A stretch of 64,000 nt of DNA from JAQTNA01 sp043743785 (lineage in GTDB: Bacteria > Pseudomonadota > Gammaproteobacteria > Burkholderiales > Rhodocyclaceae). Made by a program: the position numbers and the translations under genes. The stretch covers positions 56,606 to 120,605 of the forward strand of contig JAYTVW010000038.1 in the NCBI GenBank assembly GCA_043743785.1, in the 5' to 3' direction. The notes below the pieces were generated by a model. The model had not been told where the DNA came from. It searched no databases and saw only the letters and a program-made list of their open reading frames with translations. Of this stretch, positions 26,821 to 34,292 are shown piece by piece (position 1 is the stretch's first letter; every line of letters begins with the position of its first letter).

Positions 26821-28014
26821 ATGAGCATTATCGAAGTCAAAGTACCGCAGTTGTCCGAGTCCGTTGCCGAAGCGACCCTGGTCACCTGGCATAAGCAGGT
26901 TGGCGATTTCGTCGCCCGCGACGAAAATCTGATCGACGTCGAAACCGACAAGGTCGTGCTGGAACTGCCGGCCCCCGCCGCCGGCATGCTGGTGGAAATC
27001 ATCAAGGGTGATGCCGGTACTGTCACCTCCGGCGAAGTCATTGCCAAGATCGACACCGCCGCCGTGGCTACCGCCGCAGCCCCGGCTGCCGCCGGTCCGG
27101 TTGCCGCCGCGCCGGTTACTGCGCCGGCCGCTGCTGCCGCTGCCCCCGCCGGTACCGCTTCCCCCTCCGCCCGCAAGATCCTGGACGAGAAGGGCATCGC
27201 TGCCGCCGACGTGGCCGGTTCCGGTCGTGGCGGTCGCGTCACCAAGGAAGATGCGGTCGGCGCCCAGAAGGCTGCCGCGCCGGTTGCTGCTCCCGTGGTC
27301 GCCGTTGCCGGCGAGCGTCCGGAACAGCGCGTGCCCATGACCCGCCTGCGTGCCCGCGTCGCCGAGCGTCTGCTGCAATCCCAGGCCCAGAACGCCATCC
27401 TGACCACGTTCAACGAAGTGAACATGGGTCCGGTCATGGCCTTGCGCAAGCAATACGGCGACAAGTTCGAGAAGGCCCATGGCGTGCGCCTGGGCTTCAT
27501 GGGCTTCTTCGTCAAGGCCGCCATGGTGGCCCTGAAGCGCTTCCCGGTCCTGAATGCCTCCGTGGACGGTAACGACATCGTCTATCACGGCTACTTCGAC
27601 ATCGGCATCGCCGTGGGTTCCCCCCGTGGCCTGGTGGTGCCGATCCTGCGTGACGTGGATCAGATGAGCATCGCCGACATCGAAAAGAAGATTGCCGAAT
27701 ACGGCCAAAAAGCCAAGGACGGCAAGATCTCCATGGACGACCTGACCGGCGGCACCTTCTCCATCTCCAATGGCGGCGTGTTCGGTTCCATGATGTCCAC
27801 ACCCATCATCAACCCGCCCCAAGCCGCCATCCTGGGCATCCACGCCACCAAGGATCGCGCCATGGTCGAAAACGGCCAAGTCGTCGTGCGCCCGATGAAC
27901 TATCTGGCCATGTCCTATGACCACCGTATCATCGACGGCCGCGAAGCCGTCCTCGGCCTGGTGGCCATGAAGGAAGCCCTGGAAGATCCGGCCCGCCTGA
28001 TCCTGGACGTCTGA
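26821..28014 (+). CDS. sucB: dihydrolipoyllysine succinyltransferase (E2 of 2-oxoglutarate dehydrogenase)
   Basis: A 397-residue E2 core. The lipoyl domain (1-80) has the modified Lys44 in VETDKVVLELP. An Ala/Pro-rich flexible linker follows (about 80-115), then the E3-binding domain (SPSARKILDEKGI ... GRGGRVTKEDA) and the catalytic CoA-acyltransferase domain ending MSYDHRIIDGREAV with the active-site His. GGGAGAG lies just before the ATG. Two GC-rich hairpins without T runs (26678-26696, 26730-26757) occupy the gap after sucA. The gap to lpd is filled by a heptamer-array element. Confidence 0.97.
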   Translation: MSIIEVKVPQLSESVAEATLVTWHKQVGDFVARDENLIDVETDKVVLELPAPAAGMLVEIIKGDAGTVTSGEVIAKIDTAAVATAAAPAAAGPVAAAPVTAPAAAAAAPAGTASPSARKILDEKGIAAADVAGSGRGGRVTKEDAVGAQKAAAPVAAPVVAVAGERPEQRVPMTRLRARVAERLLQSQAQNAILTTFNEVNMGPVMALRKQYGDKFEKAHGVRLGFMGFFVKAAMVALKRFPVLNASVDGNDIVYHGYFDIGIAVGSPRGLVVPILRDVDQMSIADIEKKIAEYGQKAKDGKISMDDLTGGTFSISNGGVFGSMMSTPIINPPQAAILGIHATKDRAMVENGQVVVRPMNYLAMSYDHRIIDGREAVLGLVAMKEALEDPARLILDV

Positions 28015-28023
28015 TTTTAAGGC

Positions 28024-28209
28024 GTGAGGGGTGAGGAGTGAGGGGTGAGGAGTAAAACCTCGCCCCCACCCGCACCCCTCAATTCATTGAACCTATTCGA
28101 TATGAAAGGCGTAAGGAAAGGCGAAAAGGTAGTGAGCGTGGTTTTTCGTTGGTTCGCGCCAAAGGCGCGCTGATTTCCCCCCCCTCACCCCTCACCCCTC
28201 AATCCTCAC
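28024..28209. repeat. inverted heptamer array, GTGAGGR type, sucB-lpd gap
   Basis: The left arm is four units alternating GTGAGGG and GTGAGGA (28024-28051). The right arm is four complementary units CCCTCAC, CCCTCAC, CCCTCAA, TCCTCAC (28182-28209). A 130-bp core begins GTAAAACCT, as at the next copy. It starts 9 bp after the sucB stop and ends 11 bp before the lpd start, leaving lpd without an obvious Shine-Dalgarno. Confidence 0.88.
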
Positions 28210-28220
28210 GAATTCTCCCC

Positions 28221-29645
28221 ATGACCAAGCAATTCGACGTACTCGTCATCGGCGGCGGTCCCGGCGGCTATGTGGGCGCCATCCGCGCCGCGCAGCTGGG
28301 CTTTTCCGTGGCCTGCTGTGAATCCAACCCCTACGCGGACCCCAAGGGTGAACCCCGCCTGGGTGGCACCTGCCTGAACGTGGGCTGTATCCCCTCCAAG
28401 GCGCTGCTGCACACCTCCCATTTGTTCGAGGAAGCCGGCCACGCTTTCGCCAGCCAGGGCATCAAGGTCAGCGCCCCGGAAATCGACGTGCCGACCATGA
28501 TCGGTCGCAAGGCCAAGGTGGTGGATCAACTCACCTCCGGCATCAAGGGCCTGTTCAAGAAGAATAAGGTCACGTTGCTCAATGGCCACGGTTCCTTCGT
28601 CGCCAAGACCGCTGCCGGCTGGCAGGTCAAGGTCGGTGAGGAAGTCGTGGAAGCGAAGCAGGTCATCGTTGCCACGGGTTCCAAGGCCCGTCACCTGCCC
28701 AACGTGCCGGTGGACAATGTGCTGGTCTGCGACAACATCGGGGCATTGGACATCAATGCCGTGCCCAAGAAGCTGGCGGTCATCGGCGCTGGCGTCATCG
28801 GCCTGGAAATGGGTTCCGTGTGGCGCCGTCTGGGTGCCGACGTGACCGTGCTGGAAGCCCTGCCGGACTTCCTGGCGGTGGCGGACGTGGATGTGTCCAA
28901 GGAAGCCCTCAAGGCCTTCACCAAGCAAGGTCTGAAGTTCAGCTTCGGCGTGAGCATTGGCGAAGTCACCACCGGCGCGGCCGGCGTCACCATCGCCTAC
29001 ACGGACAAGGATGGCAAGGCCCTGACCCTGGAAGCGGATCGTCTGGTGGTCTCCGTCGGCCGTGTGCCCAATACCGACGGCCTGAACGCCGAAGCGGTGG
29101 GCCTCAAGCTGTCCGACCGCGGCATGATCGAAGTGGACGACCACTGCAAGACCAACCTGCCCGGCGTGTGGGCCATTGGTGATGTGGTGCGCGGTCCCAT
29201 GCTGGCCCACAAGGCTATGGAAGAAGCGGTTGCCGTGGCGGAAACCATGGCTGGCCAGAAGGGCCACGCCAGCTTCGACAACATCCCCTGGGTCATCTAC
29301 ACCAGCCCGGAAATCGCCTGGGTTGGCAAGACCGAGCAGCAGCTGAAGGCGGAAGGCGTGGCCTACAAGGCCGGCAAGATCCCCTTCGCCGCCAACGGCC
29401 GAGCACTCGGCAATGGCGACACCACCGGCTTCGTCAAGATGCTGGCGGACGCCAAGACCGACCGCATCCTCGGTGTGCACATCGTGGGTGCCAACGCGTC
29501 CGAGCTGATCGGCGAAGCGGTGGTGGCCATGGAGTTCGGTGCTGCCTCCGAAGACCTGGCCCGCATCTGCCACGCCCACCCGACCCTGTCGGAAGTGGTG
29601 CATGAAGCGGCCCTGGCCTGCGACAAGCGTCCGCTGCACTTCTGA
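28221..29645 (+). CDS. lpd: dihydrolipoamide dehydrogenase (E3)
   Basis: A 474-residue FAD/NAD disulfide oxidoreductase that re-oxidises the lipoyl arm of SucB. It has the FAD fold VIGGGPGGYVGA, the redox-active disulfide GGTCLNVGCIPSKALL, the NAD fold AVIGAGVIGLEMGSVW, the FAD loop GVWAIGDVVRG, and the C-terminal catalytic His-Glu in CHAHPTLSEVVHEAAL. ATG 28221 gives the canonical N-terminus (MTKQFDVLVIGGG). The upstream bases TTCTCCCC carry no Shine-Dalgarno; a heptamer array ends 11 bp before the start. Both sides of the gene are bordered by the same array type. Confidence 0.97.
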   Translation: MTKQFDVLVIGGGPGGYVGAIRAAQLGFSVACCESNPYADPKGEPRLGGTCLNVGCIPSKALLHTSHLFEEAGHAFASQGIKVSAPEIDVPTMIGRKAKVVDQLTSGIKGLFKKNKVTLLNGHGSFVAKTAAGWQVKVGEEVVEAKQVIVATGSKARHLPNVPVDNVLVCDNIGALDINAVPKKLAVIGAGVIGLEMGSVWRRLGADVTVLEALPDFLAVADVDVSKEALKAFTKQGLKFSFGVSIGEVTTGAAGVTIAYTDKDGKALTLEADRLVVSVGRVPNTDGLNAEAVGLKLSDRGMIEVDDHCKTNLPGVWAIGDVVRGPMLAHKAMEEAVAVAETMAGQKGHASFDNIPWVIYTSPEIAWVGKTEQQLKAEGVAYKAGKIPFAANGRALGNGDTTGFVKMLADAKTDRILGVHIVGANASELIGEAVVAMEFGAASEDLARICHAHPTLSEVVHEAALACDKRPLHF

Positions 29646-29649
29646 TGCG

Positions 29650-29790
29650 GTGAGGAGTGAGGGGTGAGGAGTGAGGGGTAAAACCTTCACGTCCTTGCGC
29701 CTCACTCCTTTTCCGTTTACCGGACCGTTTTTGAGACAGGGGATAAACAAGCAGGAGCCCACTCCTCACCCCTCACTCCTCACTCCTCAC
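29650..29790. repeat. inverted heptamer array, GTGAGGR type, lpd-zapE gap
   Basis: The left arm is four units GTGAGGA and GTGAGGG alternating (29650-29677), followed by GTAAAACCT as in the 28024 copy. The right arm is TCCTCAC, CCCTCAC, TCCTCAC, TCCTCAC (29763-29790). It begins 4 bp after the lpd stop and ends 12 bp before the zapE start. Confidence 0.88.
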
Positions 29791-29802
29791 GTTCCACCCA
29801 AA

Positions 29803-30915
29803 ATGCCCCACAAGATACTCAGAGTCCCCATCCACGGCATGCTGGACCTCTACGAGGCCACGCTGAAGGCCCGCGGCTACCATGCGGACGCGGCCCAGCG
29901 GGCCGCAGCCCAGCGCCTGCAGGATTTCTACGACGACCTCATCGCCTTCAAGGCCGCCCGGCGCACTCGCCTCAGGAAACTCTTCGCCCGTCCCAAACTG
30001 CCCCATGGCGTGTGGTTCTGGGGCGGAGTAGGGCGGGGCAAGAGCTTCCTCATGGACTGCTTCTATGAGGCCGTGCCCTACAAGCGCAAGCGCCGGGTGC
30101 ATTTTCACGCCTTTATGCAGGAAGTGCACGAAGCCTTGAAGCAGCACAAGCACGAGCAAGACCCCCTGCGCCTGGTGGCGGAAAAGATCGCCCGGGACGT
30201 ACGCCTGGTCTGTTTCGACGAATTCCACGTCTCCGACATCGCCGACGCCATGATTCTCGGCCGGCTCATCGACGTGCTGTTCGAGCTGGGCGTGGTCTTT
30301 TGCATGACCTCCAACTACCCGCCGGACGGCCTCTACCCCAACGGCCTGCAGCGCCAGAACTTCCTGCCCACCATCGCCCTCCTGAAAAGGAAGCTCGACG
30401 TGGTAGAAGTGGACGCCGGCATCGACTACCGCCTGCGCACTCTGGAGCAGATTCCCGCCTTCCACGTGCCGGCGGATGCGGAATCCGAAAAACGCCTAGC
30501 CGCCGACTTCCGCCGCATTGCCGGTGAAGAAGGCAAGGCCGGCACCATCGTCGTGCTAGAGCGGGAACTGCCGGTCAAGCGCCGCGCTCCCGGCGTCATC
30601 TGGTTCGACTTCGCCACTCTCTGCGGCGGCCCCCGTTCGCAAAACGACTACCTGGAACTGGCCCGGGAATACCACACGGTGCTGCTCTCCGGCGTGCCCA
30701 GGATGAGCAACAACCAGGGCTCTGAGGCCCGCCGCTTCACCTGGCTCATCGACGTGCTCTACGACCACAGGGTCAAGCTGATCCTTACCGCCGAAGTGGA
30801 AGCCCCGGATCTCTACGTGGCCGGCCCCAACGCCCACGAATTCGTCCGCACCGTCAGCCGCTTGATCGAAATGCGCACCCGCGACTACCTGGCCGAGGCG
30901 CATCGGACGGATTGA
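29803..30915 (+). CDS. zapE: cell-division ATPase ZapE (AFG1-like)
   Basis: A 370-residue AFG1/ZapE-family P-loop ATPase linked to Z-ring control under low oxygen or stress. Walker A is GGVGRGKSFLMD, Walker B is VCFDEFHVSDIADA, and the sensor region is VFCMTSNYPPDGLYPNGLQR. ATG 29803 follows an array end without a Shine-Dalgarno; the frame is open upstream through the array but that part is repeat-derived. Betaproteobacteria often keep this gene directly after lpd, as here. No terminator is visible downstream, only short repeat fragments. Confidence 0.93.
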   Translation: MPHKILRVPIHGMLDLYEATLKARGYHADAAQRAAAQRLQDFYDDLIAFKAARRTRLRKLFARPKLPHGVWFWGGVGRGKSFLMDCFYEAVPYKRKRRVHFHAFMQEVHEALKQHKHEQDPLRLVAEKIARDVRLVCFDEFHVSDIADAMILGRLIDVLFELGVVFCMTSNYPPDGLYPNGLQRQNFLPTIALLKRKLDVVEVDAGIDYRLRTLEQIPAFHVPADAESEKRLAADFRRIAGEEGKAGTIVVLERELPVKRRAPGVIWFDFATLCGGPRSQNDYLELAREYHTVLLSGVPRMSNNQGSEARRFTWLIDVLYDHRVKLILTAEVEAPDLYVAGPNAHEFVRTVSRLIEMRTRDYLAEAHRTD

Positions 30916-30934
30916 GTCTGCCAAGGGCTGCTTG

Positions 30935-30956
30935 AAACGCCGAGGCGCAGAGAAAA
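30935..30956. repeat. partial MITE-like arm (GCCGAGGCGC family)
   Basis: AAACGCCGAGGCGCAGAGAA followed by more A, matching the left terminal arm of the element at 35663, 40369 and 45975. No right arm is found nearby, so it is a solo remnant 20 bp after zapE. Confidence 0.65.
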
Positions 30957-30964
30957 CCCTTGAG

Positions 30965-31000
30965 TTCCCCCCTTTGAAAAAGGGGGCAAGGGGAGATTTA
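30965..31000. repeat. C-rich dispersed palindrome (CCCCCTTT...AAAGGGGG)
   Basis: One of three copies in the window (others at 33413 and 57693), here in reverse orientation. The palindromic half is CCCCCTTT-GA-AAAAGGGGG, followed by a purine-rich GCAAGGGGAGATTTA tail. This motif type is widespread between genes in many bacteria. Confidence 0.65.
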
Positions 31001-31374
31001 GGTCGCCGGAAAATCCCTCATTTCCCCCGTGGGAGGGCCGCCCCGGCCCGATCTCGGCGGGGCAGTCTTGGCCCATGCGGTAAGCCTTGGATTGGATTTC
31101 ATCTGGCTGCTTGGTGCCCGAAGCGTTCTCATGACATTAACAATCATTCGGGCAGCTTTGTGAACTGAGACCAGCCGCTCACGAAAACCAGCCGTGGGCC
31201 GACCTTTCTAGACAATTGATGAACGAGGCTTGGCGGCGAACGCGTATATGATTGACCGGTCTGTCACCTCAAGAGGCCTCCGTACAATATTTTGGTGCTG
31301 CGCTCCGACCATGTCCCATTTTGAATATACAATCGGGCTGGGAGTTTGCATTGAAGCGGGGGGAGGGGGAAGAC

Positions 31375-32316
31375 ATGAATCATCGTGCGATCGCCCGGAG
31401 GGCTGCGGCATGGCTGTTGTTGCTGAGCCTTCAAACTGGCATGGCTGAAGGATTTGCCGCGAACATCGCTGCAACAGTGATCCTGGGCGATCTCACCCAG
31501 ACCTATGCAGGCAAGACGCTGTCCGCCTCCTGCAGCACCGACCCAGCCGGCCTGTCTGTGGCCATTACCTACAGCGACATGGGCAAAGGCACAAATCCCC
31601 AGCATGCCGGATACTATGGAGTAACCTGTACCGTTACCGAGCCAGGCTACGAGGGCAGCGTCACCGGCGTGCTGACCATCGAGCAATCGAAATTAATTAT
31701 CTTTATCTCTATGCCATCTCTCTCGGTCCCTGGAGGCGGCTGGTATCTCTTTGGAAATACCACCGATACGACATGGAACGTGGGGGCGATGTTGGCTGAT
31801 GCATCAAAGGTCAGCAGCGTTTGGAAATGGCTGCCAAGTTCCGGCAAGTGGGCATTCTACAGTCCTTCACTTACAAGCCTGGAACTAGCCGACTATGCAG
31901 CGGCCAAGGGCTACGAAGTACTAGCGTCCATTAATCCCGGCGACGGATTTTGGGTCAATTCCCTGCAGGCTTTTTCCGTCATGTTGCCTCTATCTGGCAA
32001 GGCTTATTCGGGGACCGGCGTTATCTCGCCAGAGCCTTTGATGTCCGGTTGGAACCTCATAGCAATCAGCTCAGTCTGGACCCCCAGCCAGTTCAATGCC
32101 CATCTCGCCCCTTCGTCCGAGGGCTTTCCTCAGGCATTTAAGACCTTATGGGCTTGGGACAATTCCCGTGCAACGTGGTACTTTTATGCGCCGACGCTGG
32201 AAGCGCAAGGCGGAAGGGTCCTTAGCGATTACGCCACGAGCAAGGGCTATCTGGACTTTGCGGATGAGGGCAAAGTCCTTGGGTCGCAGACCGGAATCTG
32301 GGTGGACATGCCTTGA
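31375..32316 (+). CDS. exported protein with MBG-like domain and two Trp-rich repeats
   Basis: A 313-residue protein of no assigned function. GGGAGGGGGA lies just before the chosen ATG. A signal peptide (AAAWLLLLSLQTGMAEGFAA) is followed by a domain of about 75 residues resembling MBG/Ig-like bacterial surface domains (YAGKTLSASC ... PAGLSVAITYSD ... GSVTGVLTIEQ). Then come two related repeats of about 95 residues, each with GW-L near the start, an inner W-W core (SSVWKWLPSSGKWAFYSPSL; TLWAWDNSRATWYFYAPTL), DYA--KGY, and a closing GFWV or GIWV. It is likely secreted or surface-exposed. Base composition is visibly more AT-rich than neighbours (for example 31690-31720), consistent with transfer. 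Confidence 0.78.
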   Translation: MNHRAIARRAAAWLLLLSLQTGMAEGFAANIAATVILGDLTQTYAGKTLSASCSTDPAGLSVAITYSDMGKGTNPQHAGYYGVTCTVTEPGYEGSVTGVLTIEQSKLIIFISMPSLSVPGGGWYLFGNTTDTTWNVGAMLADASKVSSVWKWLPSSGKWAFYSPSLTSLELADYAAAKGYEVLASINPGDGFWVNSLQAFSVMLPLSGKAYSGTGVISPEPLMSGWNLIAISSVWTPSQFNAHLAPSSEGFPQAFKTLWAWDNSRATWYFYAPTLEAQGGRVLSDYATSKGYLDFADEGKVLGSQTGIWVDMP

Positions 32317-32596
32317 AGTCCGCGAGGCCTCGTCAGCACTGCCGCCCTGCCGGTGCACAGTTCCAGCACCCTCTGCCCAATACCCCGCCAACCATTCGTT
32401 AACCCGCAAACGGGGAGCAACTCCTGATGCCATTTGACACGGCCCGAAGGCTGTCGTGGCTAAATGGCCGCTTCCGTAGAAGTTTCCTGCCGTTCAAGGC
32501 ACATTGGTTTTATGCCTGCAATGGCCGGACTTGGCTGACAGCGGCCGCGGGAGTCCATCTGTTTGCCAGCAAGGGACGGCCGCTCCAGAAATAAAA
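32317..32596. other. intergenic, nothing assignable
   Basis: Between the exported protein and a convergent decayed gene (a 329-bp gap including the terminator below). I see no gene or repeat; open frames here are short and have no family character. Confidence 0.45.
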
Positions 32597-32625
32597 CGGC
32601 GGAACGCCTTTCGGGCGTTCCGCCG
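32593..32625 (-). terminator. rho-independent terminator of the fibronectin-III remnant
   Basis: A CGGCGGAACGCC / GGCGTTCCGCCG stem, perfect over 12 bp with a TTTCG loop; on the minus strand it runs into TTTTATTT. It lies 21 bp past the stop of the minus-strand gene. Confidence 0.9.
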
Positions 32626-32645
32626 CTACCTCAAGCAAGGTCGTT

Positions 32646-33134
32646 TCAGCGCGTCACGGCCACCGTGTTGCTGGCGTCACTCTCGCCGGCCCGGTTCATG
32701 GCGAGGACCCGGTATTCCAGGGGCTTGCTGTGGGGCTGGTTGGTGAGGGTGATTTCCACATCGACGGCGGTGGCCGCCTGGGTCCAGGCGCCGTCCGGCA
32801 TTTCGCGGCGCTGCACCGTGTAGGCCGAGGGCTTACCGCCGTCTGTGCCTTGCTTCCAGTCCAGATGCACCCAGCCTTCCCCTTGCCTTTCCAGGTTGCG
32901 GGGCTGGGAGGGCGCCTGGCGTGCCATGGGGGCGCTATGGCCACCCCAGCCGATAAGCGCCAGTTGTTGATCGCTGCTGACGCTCGCTTTGGCAAAGCGC
33001 AGGTGCACCTTCATGTCATCCGTCAGCAGGGCGAGGGCGCTTTGCTTCTGCGCGAGGGGGTCGGCAAGTTGGGATTGCAGGGTGGTGTAGGCATGTGAGT
33101 TTGCCGATCTCACTCGTGGGTTCACCGAACTCAC
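32646..33134 (-). pseudogene. N-terminally truncated fibronectin type III domain protein
   Basis: What remains is 162 codons. The C-terminal ~90 residues form a fibronectin-III domain (GEGWVHLDWKQGTDGGKPSA, TVQRREMPDGAWTQA, EITLTNQ, LEYRVLAMNRAGESDASNTV). Before it is the helical stretch LTDDMKVHLRFAKASVS and the IGWGG turn seen in a protein type common in Rhodocyclales. Full-length relatives, as I recall them, carry a further 60 or so residues. Here they are missing: a 21-bp tandem array begins at 33095 and an in-frame stop lies just upstream (33138). The only start is a GTG inside the array. The intact terminator shows it was a real gene. Confidence 0.72.
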
Positions 33135-33304
33135 GATTCATGTCACCAACTTCACTCGTGAGTTCAAACGATTCACCCGTGGTATTGCCAGGATCACGCG
33201 TAGTATTGCCAGGGGCACGACCAAGTTCGCCGGGATCTGGAGTGATATTGCCAATCCCACTCGTGATATTGCCGGGATCAATCGTGAGTTCGGCAATGTG
33301 CGGG
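33095..33304. repeat. degenerate 21-bp tandem array, ten units
   Basis: Ten consecutive 21-bp units in perfect register from 33095. Typical units are GTGATATTGCCGGGATCAAT plus C, and GTGGTATTGCCAGGATCACG plus C; conserved positions are GTG at the start, TTGCC in the middle and CAC near the end. Because 21 is a multiple of three, each strand reads as 7-residue repeats (minus strand frame: IDPGNIT, SGIGNIT, RDPGNTT, SEIGKLT). It replaces the 5' part of the fibronectin-III gene. Confidence 0.85.
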
Positions 33305-33644
33305 GGCGTGTCGCCAGCCTGACCAGACCGACAAGGCCCTGCGACCCTGCCTGCCTCGCTCTCCCCATCCGCTCGCTACGATCGCCTAAGCCAGACAGGC
33401 TCCAAGCGCTCCAAATCCCCCCCACCCCCCCTTTTGCAAAGGGGGGAGCATAAAGTTCCAGTTTTTCTCTGTGTTCCCAGCGTCTTCGAGCCTTCTGCGT
33501 CGAGGGGGTTTTCCGCCATAATCCCCGCTCCGCCTCCCGGATATGCTATGAAACGCCTCCTCGCCAGAGGCAGCAGGCGCAAGCTGGCGTAAGATGCTCG
33601 GCTGTCGTTGGCGGCTTGGCCGCAGTGAACCTCCGAGGGGCAGC
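33305..33644. other. intergenic tail between tandem array and LMW phosphatase
   Basis: It contains the C-rich palindrome at 33413-33448. The rest has no supportable gene. Short frames on the minus strand only read through the tandem array. Confidence 0.45.
33413..33448. repeat. C-rich dispersed palindrome
   Basis: AAATCCCCCCCACCCCCC leading into CTTTTGCAAAGGGGGG: the same family as 57693 (same orientation) and 30965 (reverse). A hairpin of CCCCCCTTT with AAAGGGGGG. Confidence 0.7.
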
Positions 33645-34133
33645 ATGTTCAGAATCCTTTTCGTTTGCATGGGCAATATCTGCCGCTCCCCTACGGCGGA
33701 GGGCGTCATGCGTCGGCGTTTGGAGGAAGCGGGGCTGGCGAAACTGGTGCAGGTGGATTCCGCCGGCACCTACGGCGCCCATGTGGGGGAGGCGCCGGAC
33801 GGGCGCAGCCAGCGTACGGCCAAGGCCCGGGGCGTGGACCTGAGCCGCCTCCGGGCGCGGCAGGTGGAGCCGCGGGATTTCGACAAGTTCGATCTCATCC
33901 TGGCCATGGATCGCCGCAACCTGGAGGTGCTGCGGGAGCAATGCCAGAAATGGCAGCAGTCCAAGCTGCAGTTGCTCATGAGCTATGGTAGCGGCGCAGG
34001 CGAGGAAGTGCCGGACCCCTACTACGGCGGCCCCCAGGGCTTTGAAGTGGTCTTTGACCTGGTGGAAGATGCCGTCGCCGGTCTCATCAAGGATCTTCAG
34101 CGCCAGGGCTTGGGCGCGAGCCAGAAATTGTAG
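33645..34133 (+). CDS. low-molecular-weight protein-tyrosine phosphatase
   Basis: A 162-residue LMW-PTP family enzyme. The P-loop C-X5-R-S is FVCMGNICRSP at residues 7-17, and the general-acid loop is DPYYGG near residue 125. Substrates may be tyrosine kinases of capsule/exopolysaccharide systems or other phospho-proteins; arsenate reductases share the fold but lack the DPYYGG pattern. The start at 33645 is chosen because MFRILFVCMGN is the family N-terminus; AGGGGCAGC is upstream. Its TAG stop is part of a REP head (GTAG at 34130). Confidence 0.92.
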   Translation: MFRILFVCMGNICRSPTAEGVMRRRLEEAGLAKLVQVDSAGTYGAHVGEAPDGRSQRTAKARGVDLSRLRARQVEPRDFDKFDLILAMDRRNLEVLREQCQKWQQSKLQLLMSYGSGAGEEVPDPYYGGPQGFEVVFDLVEDAVAGLIKDLQRQGLGASQKL

Positions 34134-34175
34134 GTCGGGCTTTGGCCCGACAAGGCCGGCTGAAACCGGCCCCAC
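34130..34175. repeat. REP pair overlapping a stop codon
   Basis: GTAGGTCGGGCTTTGGCCCG begins at 34130 and forms a hairpin to 34151. A second, inverted one follows (GGCCGGCTGAAACCGGCC at 34154, tail CCAC at 34175). The first GTAG supplies the stop codon of the phosphatase gene. Confidence 0.82.
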
Positions 34176-34189
34176 GGGTTTTTCCCATA

Positions 34190-34203
34190 TTGACCCGAGT
34201 CAA
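34190..34203. promoter_or_regulatory. Crp/Fnr-family (Dnr/NnrR-like) binding site
   Basis: TTGAC-CCGA-GTCAA: a perfect dyad with the N4 spacing of FNR/Dnr/NnrR boxes (family pattern TTGAY-N4-RTCAA). It lies 89 bp before the first membrane gene of the NnrS cluster, which itself contains a Crp/Fnr regulator gene. Binding is inferred. Confidence 0.6.
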
Positions 34204-34292
34204 GGTGCGAGGGGGAGGGGACTTCCACAATCGCCTTCCATGCTCACCCGCCTGCCCGCCATGCCCTACCTGTCTCCGGCGTCCTCTGCCTG

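Larger units (their letters stand above)
30916..31374. other. 459-bp intergenic region with repeat fragments
   Basis: It holds a partial GCCGAGGCGC element (30935-30956) and a CCCCCTTT/AAAGGGGG palindrome (30966-30986). The rest (31000-31370) is more AT-rich than the flanks and has no gene I can support. It marks the start of an accessory patch. Confidence 0.55.

Noticed and set aside
33138..33425. A 95-codon minus-strand frame across the 21-bp array
   Set aside because: Its content is only the tandem repeat plus GC-rich flank, and a different frame gives equally open heptads, so coding cannot be claimed.
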